DNA from: Bacteroidales bacterium
GTDB taxonomy: Bacteria; Bacteroidota; Bacteroidia; Bacteroidales; Paludibacteraceae
DNA: 16,126 bases
Assembly: GCA_900768725.1 (NCBI GenBank)
Contig: CAAGDU010000127.1
Coordinates: forward strand, 1 to 16,126
Reading direction: 5' to 3'
A model generated the notes under the pieces. That model worked only from the letters and a program-made list of their open reading frames with translations. It had not been told where the DNA came from and ran no database searches. Of the stretch, positions 1-6,253 are shown piece by piece (position 1 is the stretch's first letter; the number at the start of each line of letters is the position of its first letter). The translations under genes and the position numbers were made by a program.

Positions 1-972
1 CACCACGTCGAGCCGTGTGTCGTTGAGATGATACTGGGGCAGGCGGGCGGCGGCCCGGCTGATGAGCACCGTGTCCACAGGCTGGCCTATCATCACCACC
101 TGTATCTGGCTGTGCTTGGCATCGGCATTGACGCTGAGCACGCGGGCATTGCTGAACTTCATCTCGTTCTGCACGAAAAGGCGGGCCTGACGCTCGAACA
201 TGGTGCTGCGGAGGATGCCAAGTGTGAGATAGATGCTTGGAATCATCGTTACCAGCGCGATGGCCAGGATGCTGTGGCGCACGCGTTGGGCACGCTTCTT
301 GTCCACCTGCTGTTTCTTGTGGAGCTTCAGGATGAACGTGACGCCGATGGTGGTGCTCACGGCGATGAAGACCGTGTTGATGAGATAAAGGTAGAGCGCA
401 CCGGCTGCATAGGCATAGTTGCCCAGGGCGATGCCGTAGCCCACGGTGCAGAGCGGCGGCATGAGGGCGGTGGCTATCGCCACACCCGACATCACCGTCC
501 CCCGCTCCTTGCGGCTCGTCTCCATGATACCGGCAAAGCCGCCGAACAAGGCAATGAACACATCATAGATAGTCGGATTCGTGCGCGCCAGCAACTCCGT
601 CGGGTTGTCCATATCCAGCGGAGAGACAAGGAAATACAGCGTGGAGGCAATGATACTGATGACCACCATCACCGCCAGGTTCTTCAGCGCGTCTTTTACC
701 AGCGTCGTGTCATTCGTACCCAGTCCCATGCCGAACCCGATGATAGGACCCATCAGCGGCGAAATCAACATCGCGCCGATTATCACGGGGATAGAGTTCA
801 CGTTCAGCCCCACCGACGCAATGATAATCGCGAAGAAGAGAATGAACACGTTCGGACCGCGGAAGTGGATATTCTCCCGAATACTCGCCGCTGCGGCTTG
901 CACATCCATCGCATCGCCCAGCGACACCAACTGCTTCAGATAAATCAGTATCTTGTTCTTGTTCCAATCCAT
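1..972 (-). CDS. DUF389 family membrane protein, 3' end cut by window edge
   Basis: 324 residues are visible, with no stop before the left edge, so the C-terminus is missing. The start is the ATG at 972-970 (MDWNKNKILIYL), 19 nt after the stop of the upstream lipoprotein gene. After a cytoplasmic-looking N-terminus come hydrophobic segments at about residues 41-58, 62-85, 97-117, 136-150, 160-183, 187-215 and 234-254, followed by a soluble part. The motifs GAMLISPLMGP (66-76) and ATALMPPLC (167-175) are typical of the DUF389 (TIGR00341-like) family of uncharacterised inner-membrane proteins. Function and substrate are unknown. The family assignment is by recognition of these motifs. The frame stays open throughout and has the expected alternation of hydrophobic stretches, which the open frame on the opposite strand lacks. 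Confidence 0.88.
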   Translation of the reverse strand, partial: MDWNKNKILIYLKQLVSLGDAMDVQAAAASIRENIHFRGPNVFILFFAIIIASVGLNVNSIPVIIGAMLISPLMGPIIGFGMGLGTNDTTLVKDALKNLAVMVVISIIASTLYFLVSPLDMDNPTELLARTNPTIYDVFIALFGGFAGIMETSRKERGTVMSGVAIATALMPPLCTVGYGIALGNYAYAAGALYLYLINTVFIAVSTTIGVTFILKLHKKQQVDKKRAQRVRHSILAIALVTMIPSIYLTLGILRSTMFERQARLFVQNEMKFSNARVLSVNADAKHSQIQVVMIGQPVDTVLISRAAARLPQYHLNDTRLDVV

Positions 973-991
973 ATTAACTGACCACTAATCG

Positions 992-1852
992 CTATTCAGC
1001 AGGCTTTTGATGCACGGTGTTCTTTCCATCGATATGGAATAGCACAATGCTTCGGTTGCCGTATTTCTCCAACCAATTGTCCAATTTTATGCTCGATACG
1101 GAGCCCGTATAAGTCCCCCATGCCACACCTTGTTCGGCGGCATACACCTCGCTGCTGCTCACTACCTCGTTGGCGGCATTATGGTTGGTTAGCAGGTAAT
1201 AGTAGCGTGCGCCCAAGTGCAGACCAATCGTGTCGGTAGGCGTAACTTTCTTCGTAAAATGGGAAGAGTAGAGCAGGTCTTTCGGGAAGTCTGTTACCTT
1301 GAAGTCTGCATCATAAACGGTATCGCCCTCGGCAAGAGTCTTCACTACCTCCCCGTTAAGCAATAACTCCGCATCGCAGTATTTCGGCAGGTCTGCTCCG
1401 AACACCATGCGAATTTTCAGCAGCGAGTGCGTTACCACCGTGTCAATGTTCGCCTGCTCGTTCGGATATTTCCACTCGGCGATGACATTATAGTGTGCAT
1501 CACGCAGACTGTAGGTGAAGGTATGTTGTATGCTGACTCCCATCTCCCTCACCTTCGCGTAGTCAATCTTGCTAAGTACTTCGTTGAACTGTTGAGTGGC
1601 TCTTTGGTTACAGTCTGCCTCACTAACCCCTTGTATCTGCACCGTAGCATCATTGAGTTTCCCGTCTTTGGCAGGTGCCCCCAACTCAATAAGGTATGCT
1701 TCCAACTTGTCCGCATTGCTGGGAACAGAAGGTCCTGCCACGTTCCACGAATAGGTGTAGAAAGTGCTGTACGAACTCAGCCCCTCGCAACTGCTCAGTA
1801 CCATTACGCAGCCCATGAGGACTGTAAAAATGCCAAATAGTTTCTTCTTCAT
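992..1852 (-). CDS. putative lipoprotein, unknown function
   Basis: 286 residues when started at the ATG at 1852-1850 (MKKKLFGIF). An in-frame ATG at 1906 would add 18 residues, but they would spoil the signal peptide, so the inner start is preferred. The N-terminus is a classic lipoprotein signal: three lysines, a hydrophobic core, and the lipobox LSSC with the acylated cysteine at residue 22. Export followed by lipid anchoring is inferred. The residues after the cysteine (EGLSS) lack the acidic cluster linked to surface export in Bacteroidetes, so a periplasm-facing location is slightly favoured. The mature part is mixed alpha/beta, with no motif I recognise. The gene lies 19 nt upstream of the DUF389 gene and probably shares its transcript. 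A promoter-like sequence lies about 70 nt upstream. Confidence 0.8.
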   Translation of the reverse strand: MKKKLFGIFTVLMGCVMVLSSCEGLSSYSTFYTYSWNVAGPSVPSNADKLEAYLIELGAPAKDGKLNDATVQIQGVSEADCNQRATQQFNEVLSKIDYAKVREMGVSIQHTFTYSLRDAHYNVIAEWKYPNEQANIDTVVTHSLLKIRMVFGADLPKYCDAELLLNGEVVKTLAEGDTVYDADFKVTDFPKDLLYSSHFTKKVTPTDTIGLHLGARYYYLLTNHNAANEVVSSSEVYAAEQGVAWGTYTGSVSSIKLDNWLEKYGNRSIVLFHIDGKNTVHQKPAE

Positions 1853-1922
1853 TGTCGTAAGAATTTTAATGGGTTGTTTATTTGTGAATCGTTCGAGATG
1901 AACCATCTCGTATTTTGCGCTG

Positions 1923-1954
1923 CAAAGTTAGTGCTTTTTTTTGAACTATACAAT
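1923..1954 (-). promoter_or_regulatory. predicted Bacteroidetes-type promoter for lipoprotein/DUF389 operon
   Basis: On the minus strand the -7 box TAACTTTG (1930-1923) matches the consensus TAnnTTTG fully. A -33-like ATTG (1954-1951) lies 20 nt upstream, matching three of the four TTTG bases. The predicted transcript begins near 1917, giving a leader of about 65 nt to the lipoprotein ATG at 1852. Confidence 0.55.
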
Positions 1955-2003
1955 TTTTTTTGCAAAAAAGTGCAAAGGGTGTAAATTTCTGCACCGATTG
2001 CGG

Positions 2004-2045
2004 GCAGTCTATACCTTGCATATACCTTGCAGTCTATACCTTGCA
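2004..2045. repeat. three direct copies of TATACCTTGCA
   Basis: TATACCTTGCA occurs at 2010-2020, 2021-2031 and 2035-2045. The first and third copies belong to a longer 17-bp direct repeat, GCAGTCTATACCTTGCA, at 2004-2020 and 2029-2045. The unit resembles the -7 promoter box TACCTTTGCA with one T missing. It lies about 90-130 nt upstream of the predicted lipoprotein transcription start, so it could be a regulator binding site or simply a slippage product. Confidence 0.75.
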
Positions 2046-2161
2046 CTCCATGTAATATATACTAAAACCTGCCCTCTCCCATATTATCATTTTGCTACAA
2101 AATTAAAAGTATAACTACCATTTTGTAACTCGAGTTTTAAAGCCGACCTAAAGCAGGTTTT

Positions 2162-2183
2162 ACCGAGACCTAACCGAGACCTA
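2162..2183. repeat. tandem duplication of an 11-mer (ACCGAGACCTA x2)
   Basis: Two perfect head-to-tail copies of ACCGAGACCTA lie at 2162-2172 and 2173-2183. A partial relative (GCCGACCTA) lies just upstream at 2142-2150. No function can be assigned. Confidence 0.75.
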
Positions 2184-2390
2184 ACGGAAAAGAATTGGAT
2201 TTCAAAATGCTATTGTTAACAAGAAGGCTGTCTCCAAAATAATATCTGTCGTCCATATACACAATAACAGAATATCGCACATAAGTCAATCTAAAAAAAG
2301 GTGGTTTTTGCAAACTTTACTTTGCAAAATGAAATTTTTTAGCAGAAAATGGGAATTTTAATAGAAAAAATGCATTTTCTTGGCAAATTA

Positions 2391-2422
2391 TTTGGCTATG
2401 TCAAAAAAAAGTCGTACCTTTG
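2391..2422 (+). promoter_or_regulatory. promoter of the str-S10-spc ribosomal operon
   Basis: A -33 box TTTG (2391-2394), a 20-nt spacer and a -7 box TACCTTTG (2415-2422) match the Bacteroidetes primary-sigma consensus exactly. The upstream 100 nt is AT-rich. Transcription should start near 2428, leaving a leader of about 160 nt before rpsL. It is the best promoter match I found upstream of the ribosomal genes. Confidence 0.8.
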
Positions 2423-2590
2423 CATGCTTTTTCGCGGCGATGTGTCCCTCGCGCGTGTATATACGGGCGCATGAAGCCTGAGTGGAGCGATGGCGGAAGC
2501 GGTCTTGAAGACGGGCGAGACGGGGCGGCGGAGCTGGCGGGAAGCATGGAAACATTTAATTACAATTCACTAACAAACTAACAAGTTAAA
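2423..2590 (+). promoter_or_regulatory. GC-rich 5' leader of rpsL, possible regulatory RNA
   Basis: The sequence changes abruptly from AT-rich promoter DNA to GC- and purine-rich sequence (2431-2549), then back to an A-rich initiation region (2550-2590). The 5' end can pair with the end of the GC-rich block: CATGCTT at 2423-2429 with AAGCATG at 2542-2548, continued by TTCGC 2431-2435 with GCGGG 2537-2541. Two overlapping small open frames lie inside (2471-2581 and 2490-2573). Autoregulatory leaders are common for ribosomal operons, but I do not recognise this as a known family; regulation is inferred. Confidence 0.4.
2471..2581 (+). other. possible upstream ORF in the rpsL leader (36 codons)
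   Basis: The ATG at 2471 opens a 36-codon frame that stops at TAA 2579-2581, 9 nt before the rpsL start. The peptide would be acidic and glycine-rich (begins MKPEWSDGGSG). No Shine-Dalgarno precedes it. A second frame from ATG 2490 to TAA 2573 (27 codons, arginine-rich end) overlaps it, so at most one is likely real. GC-rich sequence has few stops, so chance is a fair explanation. Confidence 0.18.
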
Positions 2591-2971
2591 ATGCCTACAA
2601 TTCAACAATTAGTTAGAAAAGGAAGAGCAGAACTTATCGACAAGAGCAAGAGCCCTGCATTGGACAGTTGCCCTCAGCGTCGTGGCGTTTGTGTACGTGT
2701 GTACACTACAACTCCTAAGAAGCCTAACTCCGCAATGCGTAAGGTGGCTCGTGTACGTTTGACCAACCAGAAAGAGGTGAACGCCTACATCCCGGGCGAG
2801 GGTCATAACCTGCAAGAGCACAGCATCGTGATGGTGCGTGGCGGTCGTGTGAAAGACCTTCCGGGTGTTCGTTATCACATCGTTCGTGGTACGCTGGATA
2901 CCGCAGGTGTAGCCAACCGTCTGCAACGTCGAAGCAAATACGGCGCTAAGCGTCCGAAAGCGAAGAAATAG
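2591..2971 (+). CDS. rpsL: 30S ribosomal protein S12
   Basis: 126 residues, close to the usual 124. S12 sits at the decoding centre of the small subunit and controls accuracy of tRNA selection. The core TTTPKKPNSAMRKVARVRL (about 39-57) and GGRVKDLPGVRYH (84-96) are intact. Lys43 and Lys88, the positions where streptomycin-resistance changes usually occur, are both wild-type lysines. Asp89 corresponds to the E. coli aspartate that is beta-methylthiolated. The ATG follows an A-rich stretch without a Shine-Dalgarno, as expected in Bacteroidetes. It is the first gene of the long ribosomal operon, about 160 nt downstream of the predicted start of transcription. The identification is certain. Confidence 0.98.
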   Translation: MPTIQQLVRKGRAELIDKSKSPALDSCPQRRGVCVRVYTTTPKKPNSAMRKVARVRLTNQKEVNAYIPGEGHNLQEHSIVMVRGGRVKDLPGVRYHIVRGTLDTAGVANRLQRRSKYGAKRPKAKK

Positions 2972-2983
2972 GACCCACCCCGA

Positions 2984-3003
2984 CCCTCCCTAAGCAGGGA
3001 GGG
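2984..3003 (+). other. perfect GC hairpin between rpsL and rpsG
   Basis: CCCTCCCT (2984-2991) and AGGGAGGG (2996-3003) form an 8-bp stem with loop AAGC, 12 nt after the rpsL stop. No U-run follows, so it is not a standard intrinsic terminator. With its flank (ACCCACCCCGA) it resembles short dispersed intergenic palindromes common in Bacteroidetes genomes. It may stabilise the rpsL 3' end or mark an RNA processing site. Confidence 0.6.
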
Positions 3004-3027
3004 GGTAAGTAAGAAAAGTTCTTTCTT

Positions 3028-3059
3028 TTTGAAAACTAACTAAATGTTCCATAGATTGG
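3028..3059 (+). promoter_or_regulatory. possible internal promoter for rpsG-fusA
   Basis: TTTG at 3028-3031 is followed after exactly 20 nt by TAGATTGG (3052-3059), which matches the -7 consensus TAnnTTTG at five of its six defined positions. It would start transcripts near 3065, about 100 nt before rpsG. The spacing equals that of the strong promoter upstream of rpsL, but the box is imperfect and the match could be chance. Confidence 0.28.
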
Positions 3060-3163
3060 GACGATTATTAATGGGTTGATTCGGTTGAGTAAGTCAAAGA
3101 TGCCGAGGCAAGGGCTGAGGCGCGAGGCTGAAGCGATGACAACCAAAAAACAAGTAAACAACA

Positions 3164-3640
3164 ATGAGAAAAGCAAAACCAACAAAACGAGTTATCCTGC
3201 CGGATCCCGTGTTCGGTGAAGTGATGGTGGCTAAGTTTGTGAACCACCTGATGCTCGATGGTAAGAAAAATACCGCTTACAGCGTGTTCTATACCGCGCT
3301 CAATACGGTAGAGCAGAAGATGAAGTCTGCAGACAAGACTCCGCTGGAGGTGTGGAAACAAGCGCTGGACAATATCACCCCGCTGGTAGAGGTGAAGTCG
3401 AAGCGTATCGGTGGTGCCACTTTCCAAGTGCCGACCGAGATTCGTGCTGACCGCAAAGAGTCTATCGCTATGAAGAACATGATTAACTTCGCTCGCAAGC
3501 GCGGTGGTCATTCCATGGCAGAGAAACTGGCTGCAGAAATCATGGACGCATTCAATAACCAAGGTGGTGCCTTCAAACGTAAGGAGGATATGCACCGTAT
3601 GGCTGAGGCTAACCGTGCATTCGCACACTTCCGTTTCTAA
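3164..3640 (+). CDS. rpsG: 30S ribosomal protein S7
   Basis: 158 residues, typical length. S7 nucleates assembly of the 30S head by binding the 3' domain of 16S rRNA and lines the E site. The N-terminal MRKAKPTKRVILPDPVFG and the family signature RIGGATFQVPTEI (81-93) are clear, followed by the helical, basic C-terminal half. In E. coli S7 is the translational repressor of the str operon, binding the rpsL-rpsG junction. Here that junction is 192 nt long and contains a hairpin and repeated GGCTGARGCG elements, so a similar role is possible but unproven. The start lies in an A-rich context without a clear Shine-Dalgarno. fusA follows after 40 nt. Confidence 0.98.
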   Translation: MRKAKPTKRVILPDPVFGEVMVAKFVNHLMLDGKKNTAYSVFYTALNTVEQKMKSADKTPLEVWKQALDNITPLVEVKSKRIGGATFQVPTEIRADRKESIAMKNMINFARKRGGHSMAEKLAAEIMDAFNNQGGAFKRKEDMHRMAEANRAFAHFRF

Positions 3641-3680
3641 TGCGTTCGCGCGCGTATATATTATTTAAGGAATAAAAAAG

Positions 3681-5795
3681 ATGGCAAAACACGATCTGAC
3701 ATTAAACAGAAACATCGGCATTATGGCACACATTGATGCCGGTAAGACCACCACTTCCGAGCGTATCCTGTTCTACACGGGTCTGACGCACAAGATTGGT
3801 GAGGTGCACGATGGTGCCGCAACGATGGACTGGATGGTTCAGGAGCAAGAGCGTGGTATCACGATCACCTCCGCTGCTACCACCACCTACTGGAACTACA
3901 ACGGCAACAAGTACAAAATCAACTTGATAGACACTCCGGGGCACGTGGACTTCACCGTAGAAGTAGAGCGCTCGCTCCGTATCTTGGACGGTGCTGTGAT
4001 GACCCTCTGTGCTGTGGGCGGTGTTCAACCCCAGTCCGAGACCGTATGGCGTCAGGCTGATAAGTACAACGTGGCTCGTATCTGCTACGTGAACAAGATG
4101 GACCGTTCGGGTGCCAACTTCTTCGACGTAGTGCGCCAAATCAAAGAGGTGCTCGGTGCTACTCCTTGCCCCATCCAAATTCCTATTGGCGCTGAGGAGA
4201 CGTTCAAGGGTGTGGTTGACCTCGTGAAGATGAAGGCTATCCTGTGGCACGATGAGACCATGGGTGCTGAGTACGAGGTGGATGATATCCCCGCAGAACT
4301 CCAAGCCGAGGCAGAAGAGTGGCGCGACAAGATGCTCGAGACCATCGCTGAGTTTGATGATGTACTGATGGAGAAGTACTTCTCCGACCCCTCCACCATC
4401 ACCGAGGAGGAGATTCGCGCTGCGCTCCGCAAGGCGACCGTCGGCATGCACATCTTCCCCGTTATCTGTGGTTCTTCGTTCAAGAACAAAGGTGTACAGA
4501 CCATGCTTGACGCTGTCTGCGCTTACCTGCCCAGCCCGATGGATACCGAGGTTATCAACGGTACCGACCCGCGCAACGATGAGGCAATCACCCGCAAGCC
4601 GGAAGATGAGGAGCCTCTCTGCGCATTGGCATTCAAGATTGCTACCGACCCGTATGTAGGTCGTCTCTGCTACTTCCGCGTATATAGCGGTAAGTTGGAG
4701 GCTGGCTCGTATGTCTATAACCCCCGCTCGGGCAAGAAAGAGCGTATCTCGCGTATCTTCCAGATGCACTCCAACCACCAGAACCCCGTGGACTTCATCG
4801 CTGCCGGCGATATAGGCGCAGGGGTAGGCTTCAAGGACATCCGCACGGGTGATACCCTCTGCGACGAGGAGCATCCTATCGTATTGGAAGCTATCGAGTT
4901 CCCCGATCCTGTGATTGGTATCTCCGTAGAGCCTAAGAGCCAGGCTGACCTCGACAAACTCGGCGTAGGTTTGGCTAAGTTGGCTGAGGAAGACCCGACC
5001 TTCACCGTGAAGACCGATGAGCAGACAGGACAAACCGTCATCTCGGGTATGGGTGAGTTGCACTTGGAGATCATCATCGACCGTCTGAAACGTGAGTTCA
5101 AGGTAGAGTGCAACCAAGGTCGTCCGCAAGTGGCATACCGTGAGGCTATCTCGCAACCCGTTGAACTGCGTGAGACCTACAAGAAGCAGACCGGTGGTCG
5201 CGGTAAGTTCGCCGACATGATTGTTCGCGTAGAGCCTGCTGACCCCGAGTTCGAGGGCACGCTCCAGTTCATCAACGAGGTGAAGGGTGGTAACATCCCC
5301 AAGGAGTATATCCCCTCCATAGAGAAGGGCTTCCAGACGGCTATGAAGACCGGTGTGCTCGCAGGCTATCCGCTGGAGAAACTCAAAGTAACCGTTATCG
5401 ATGGTTCGTTCCATCCCGTTGACTCCGACCAGTTGTCGTTTGAGGTCTGCGCACAGATGGCGTTCAAGAACGCATCCGTAAAGGCTAAACCGACCCTCAT
5501 GGAGCCTATCATGAAGGTAGAGGTGGTAACGCCCGAAGAGAACATGGGTGATGTGATTGGCGACTTGACAAAGCGTCGCGGTCAGGTAGAGGGTATGGAT
5601 ACCGCTCGCACCGGCGCACGTATCGTGAAAGCCAAAGTGCCCTTGAGCGAGATGTTCGGTTATGTAACCGCACTGCGTACTATCACCTCCGGTCGTGCTA
5701 CCTCCAGCATGGAGTTCTCGCACTACGAGGCAGTATCCAGCGCTATCGCGAAGACAGTACTCACCGAGGTAGGCGGCCGTGCCGACTTGGTATAA
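3681..5795 (+). CDS. fusA: translation elongation factor G
   Basis: 704 residues, full length. EF-G is the GTPase that drives translocation of mRNA and tRNAs and takes part in ribosome recycling. The GTP-binding motifs are intact: P-loop AHIDAGKT (16-23), switch I RGITIT (58-63), DTPGH (84-88) with the catalytic His88, and NKMD (138-141). Domain IV (GGRGKFADMIVRVEP) and the C-terminal SGRATSSMEF are present. Bacteroides also carry an EF-G paralog lacking GTPase activity; the intact motifs and the str position mark this as the canonical enzyme. A weak AAGGAA lies 8 nt before the ATG. No tuf follows, which is normal for Bacteroidetes. Confidence 0.98.
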   Translation: MAKHDLTLNRNIGIMAHIDAGKTTTSERILFYTGLTHKIGEVHDGAATMDWMVQEQERGITITSAATTTYWNYNGNKYKINLIDTPGHVDFTVEVERSLRILDGAVMTLCAVGGVQPQSETVWRQADKYNVARICYVNKMDRSGANFFDVVRQIKEVLGATPCPIQIPIGAEETFKGVVDLVKMKAILWHDETMGAEYEVDDIPAELQAEAEEWRDKMLETIAEFDDVLMEKYFSDPSTITEEEIRAALRKATVGMHIFPVICGSSFKNKGVQTMLDAVCAYLPSPMDTEVINGTDPRNDEAITRKPEDEEPLCALAFKIATDPYVGRLCYFRVYSGKLEAGSYVYNPRSGKKERISRIFQMHSNHQNPVDFIAAGDIGAGVGFKDIRTGDTLCDEEHPIVLEAIEFPDPVIGISVEPKSQADLDKLGVGLAKLAEEDPTFTVKTDEQTGQTVISGMGELHLEIIIDRLKREFKVECNQGRPQVAYREAISQPVELRETYKKQTGGRGKFADMIVRVEPADPEFEGTLQFINEVKGGNIPKEYIPSIEKGFQTAMKTGVLAGYPLEKLKVTVIDGSFHPVDSDQLSFEVCAQMAFKNASVKAKPTLMEPIMKVEVVTPEENMGDVIGDLTKRRGQVEGMDTARTGARIVKAKVPLSEMFGYVTALRTITSGRATSSMEFSHYEAVSSAIAKTVLTEVGGRADLV

Positions 5796-5800
5796 GCAAA

Positions 5801-5884
5801 AGGAGGTGTGGTCTCTAGGCCGCACCACTGAAAGAAACATAAACATAGGAGGGACGCCTAAGCGTATGACTCTTTAGGCGTCCC
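5801..5884 (+). terminator. two hairpins after fusA, possible partial terminator or processing site
   Basis: First stem: GGTGTGG (5805-5811) with CCGCACC (5820-5826), loop of 8, one G-U pair. Second stem: GGGACGCCTAA (5851-5861) with TTAGGCGTCCC (5874-5884), 11 perfect pairs and a loop of 12. Neither is followed by a U-run, so full termination is doubtful. The site divides the str block from the S10 block, where partial termination or RNA cleavage would set the EF-G to ribosomal protein ratio. Confidence 0.45.
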
Positions 5885-5910
5885 CCGAATATGCAAAATA
5901 ATCGTAATTT

Positions 5911-5931
5911 GTAAATCGTAAATCGTAAATC
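5911..5931. repeat. tandem GTAAATC x3 before rpsJ
   Basis: Three perfect head-to-tail copies of GTAAATC occupy 5911-5917, 5918-5924 and 5925-5931, ending 6 nt before the rpsJ ATG. The run is unstructured and A/T-rich, suited to a ribosome landing region in a lineage that makes little use of Shine-Dalgarno pairing. Copy number could vary between strains. Confidence 0.8.
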
Positions 5932-5937
5932 ACAATC

Positions 5938-6243
5938 ATGAGTCAAAAAATTCGTATCAAACTCAAATCGTTCGACCACAACTTGGTGGACAAATCCGCA
6001 GAGAAAATCGTTAAGACAGTGAAGGCAACAGGTGCCGTAGTAAGCGGTCCTATTCCATTGCCCACCCACAAGCGTATCTTCACCGTGAACCGTTCCACCT
6101 TCGTGAACAAGAAATCGCGTGAGCAATTCGAGTTGGCAAGTTTCAAACGTCTGATTGACATCTACAACAGCAACAACAAGACGATTGAGGCGCTGATGAA
6201 ACTCGAACTCGCCAGCGGCGTTGAGGTCGAAATCAAGGCTTGA
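5938..6243 (+). CDS. rpsJ: 30S ribosomal protein S10
   Basis: 101 residues, typical for the family. S10 belongs to the 30S head and in many bacteria also partners NusB in antitermination. The sequence begins MSQKIRIKLKSFDHNLVD, with the extended loop SGPIPLPTHKRIFTV (about 36-50) that reaches into the head. The TGA stop (6241-6243) is followed directly by an in-frame TAG, giving tandem stops. It is first of the S10 block, but is set apart from both fusA (142 nt) and rplC (143 nt), which is unusually isolated in an otherwise compact cluster. No Shine-Dalgarno is seen; the ATG follows the GTAAATC repeats. Confidence 0.97.
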   Translation: MSQKIRIKLKSFDHNLVDKSAEKIVKTVKATGAVVSGPIPLPTHKRIFTVNRSTFVNKKSREQFELASFKRLIDIYNSNNKTIEALMKLELASGVEVEIKA

Positions 6244-6253
6244 TAGCATTGAT

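Larger units (their letters stand above)
1955..2390. other. AT-rich divergent intergenic region with short repeats, no gene seen
   Basis: The region lies between two divergent promoters, and I find no convincing coding frame on either strand. It contains TATACCTTGCA three times (2010-2045), the tandem 11-mer ACCGAGACCTA (2162-2183), a palindrome AACTCGAGTT (2127-2136), and a 10-bp inverted repeat, TAAAACCTGC at 2063-2072 against GCAGGTTTTA at 2153-2162. The stretch 2220-2390 is very AT-rich, as expected upstream of a strong ribosomal promoter. No transposase, tRNA or CRISPR pattern is visible. Confidence 0.6.

Noticed and set aside
28..981. Long plus-strand open frame opposite the DUF389 gene (317 codons)
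   Set aside because: It is the antisense of a GC-rich membrane protein gene; its product is low-complexity, rich in histidine, arginine and aspartate, and has no recognisable motif.
2004..2045. CRISPR array
   Set aside because: Units are 11-17 bp with spacings of 0-3 nt; there are no regular spacers of about 30 nt and no cas genes.
1849..2046. 65-codon minus-strand frame upstream of the lipoprotein
   Set aside because: It overlaps the predicted promoter and the lipoprotein start, has no family motif, and crosses a repeat array.
2468..2545. tRNA-Ser-like stretch in the rpsL leader (GCCTGAGTGG and CTTGAAG)
   Set aside because: A D-arm-like match and an anticodon-loop-like match are present, but the anticodon stem does not pair, no T-arm GTTCGA is found and no acceptor stem closes. 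Not a tRNA gene.
3100..3219. Open frame of about 40 codons starting at 3100 and running into rpsG out of frame
   Set aside because: It overlaps a certain gene, and its lysine/asparagine-rich part is simply the A-rich initiation region of rpsG read in another frame.
3702..5846. 714-codon open frame antisense to fusA
   Set aside because: The plus strand encodes an intact EF-G with all GTPase motifs. The long opposite frame is a by-product of codon bias in a highly expressed gene, and the same effect yields long antisense frames opposite rpsG, rplB, rpsC and rplF.
5796..5937. A missing or degraded tuf gene between fusA and rpsJ
   Set aside because: No EF-Tu fragments are visible in any frame, and absence of tuf here is the normal state in Bacteroidetes.
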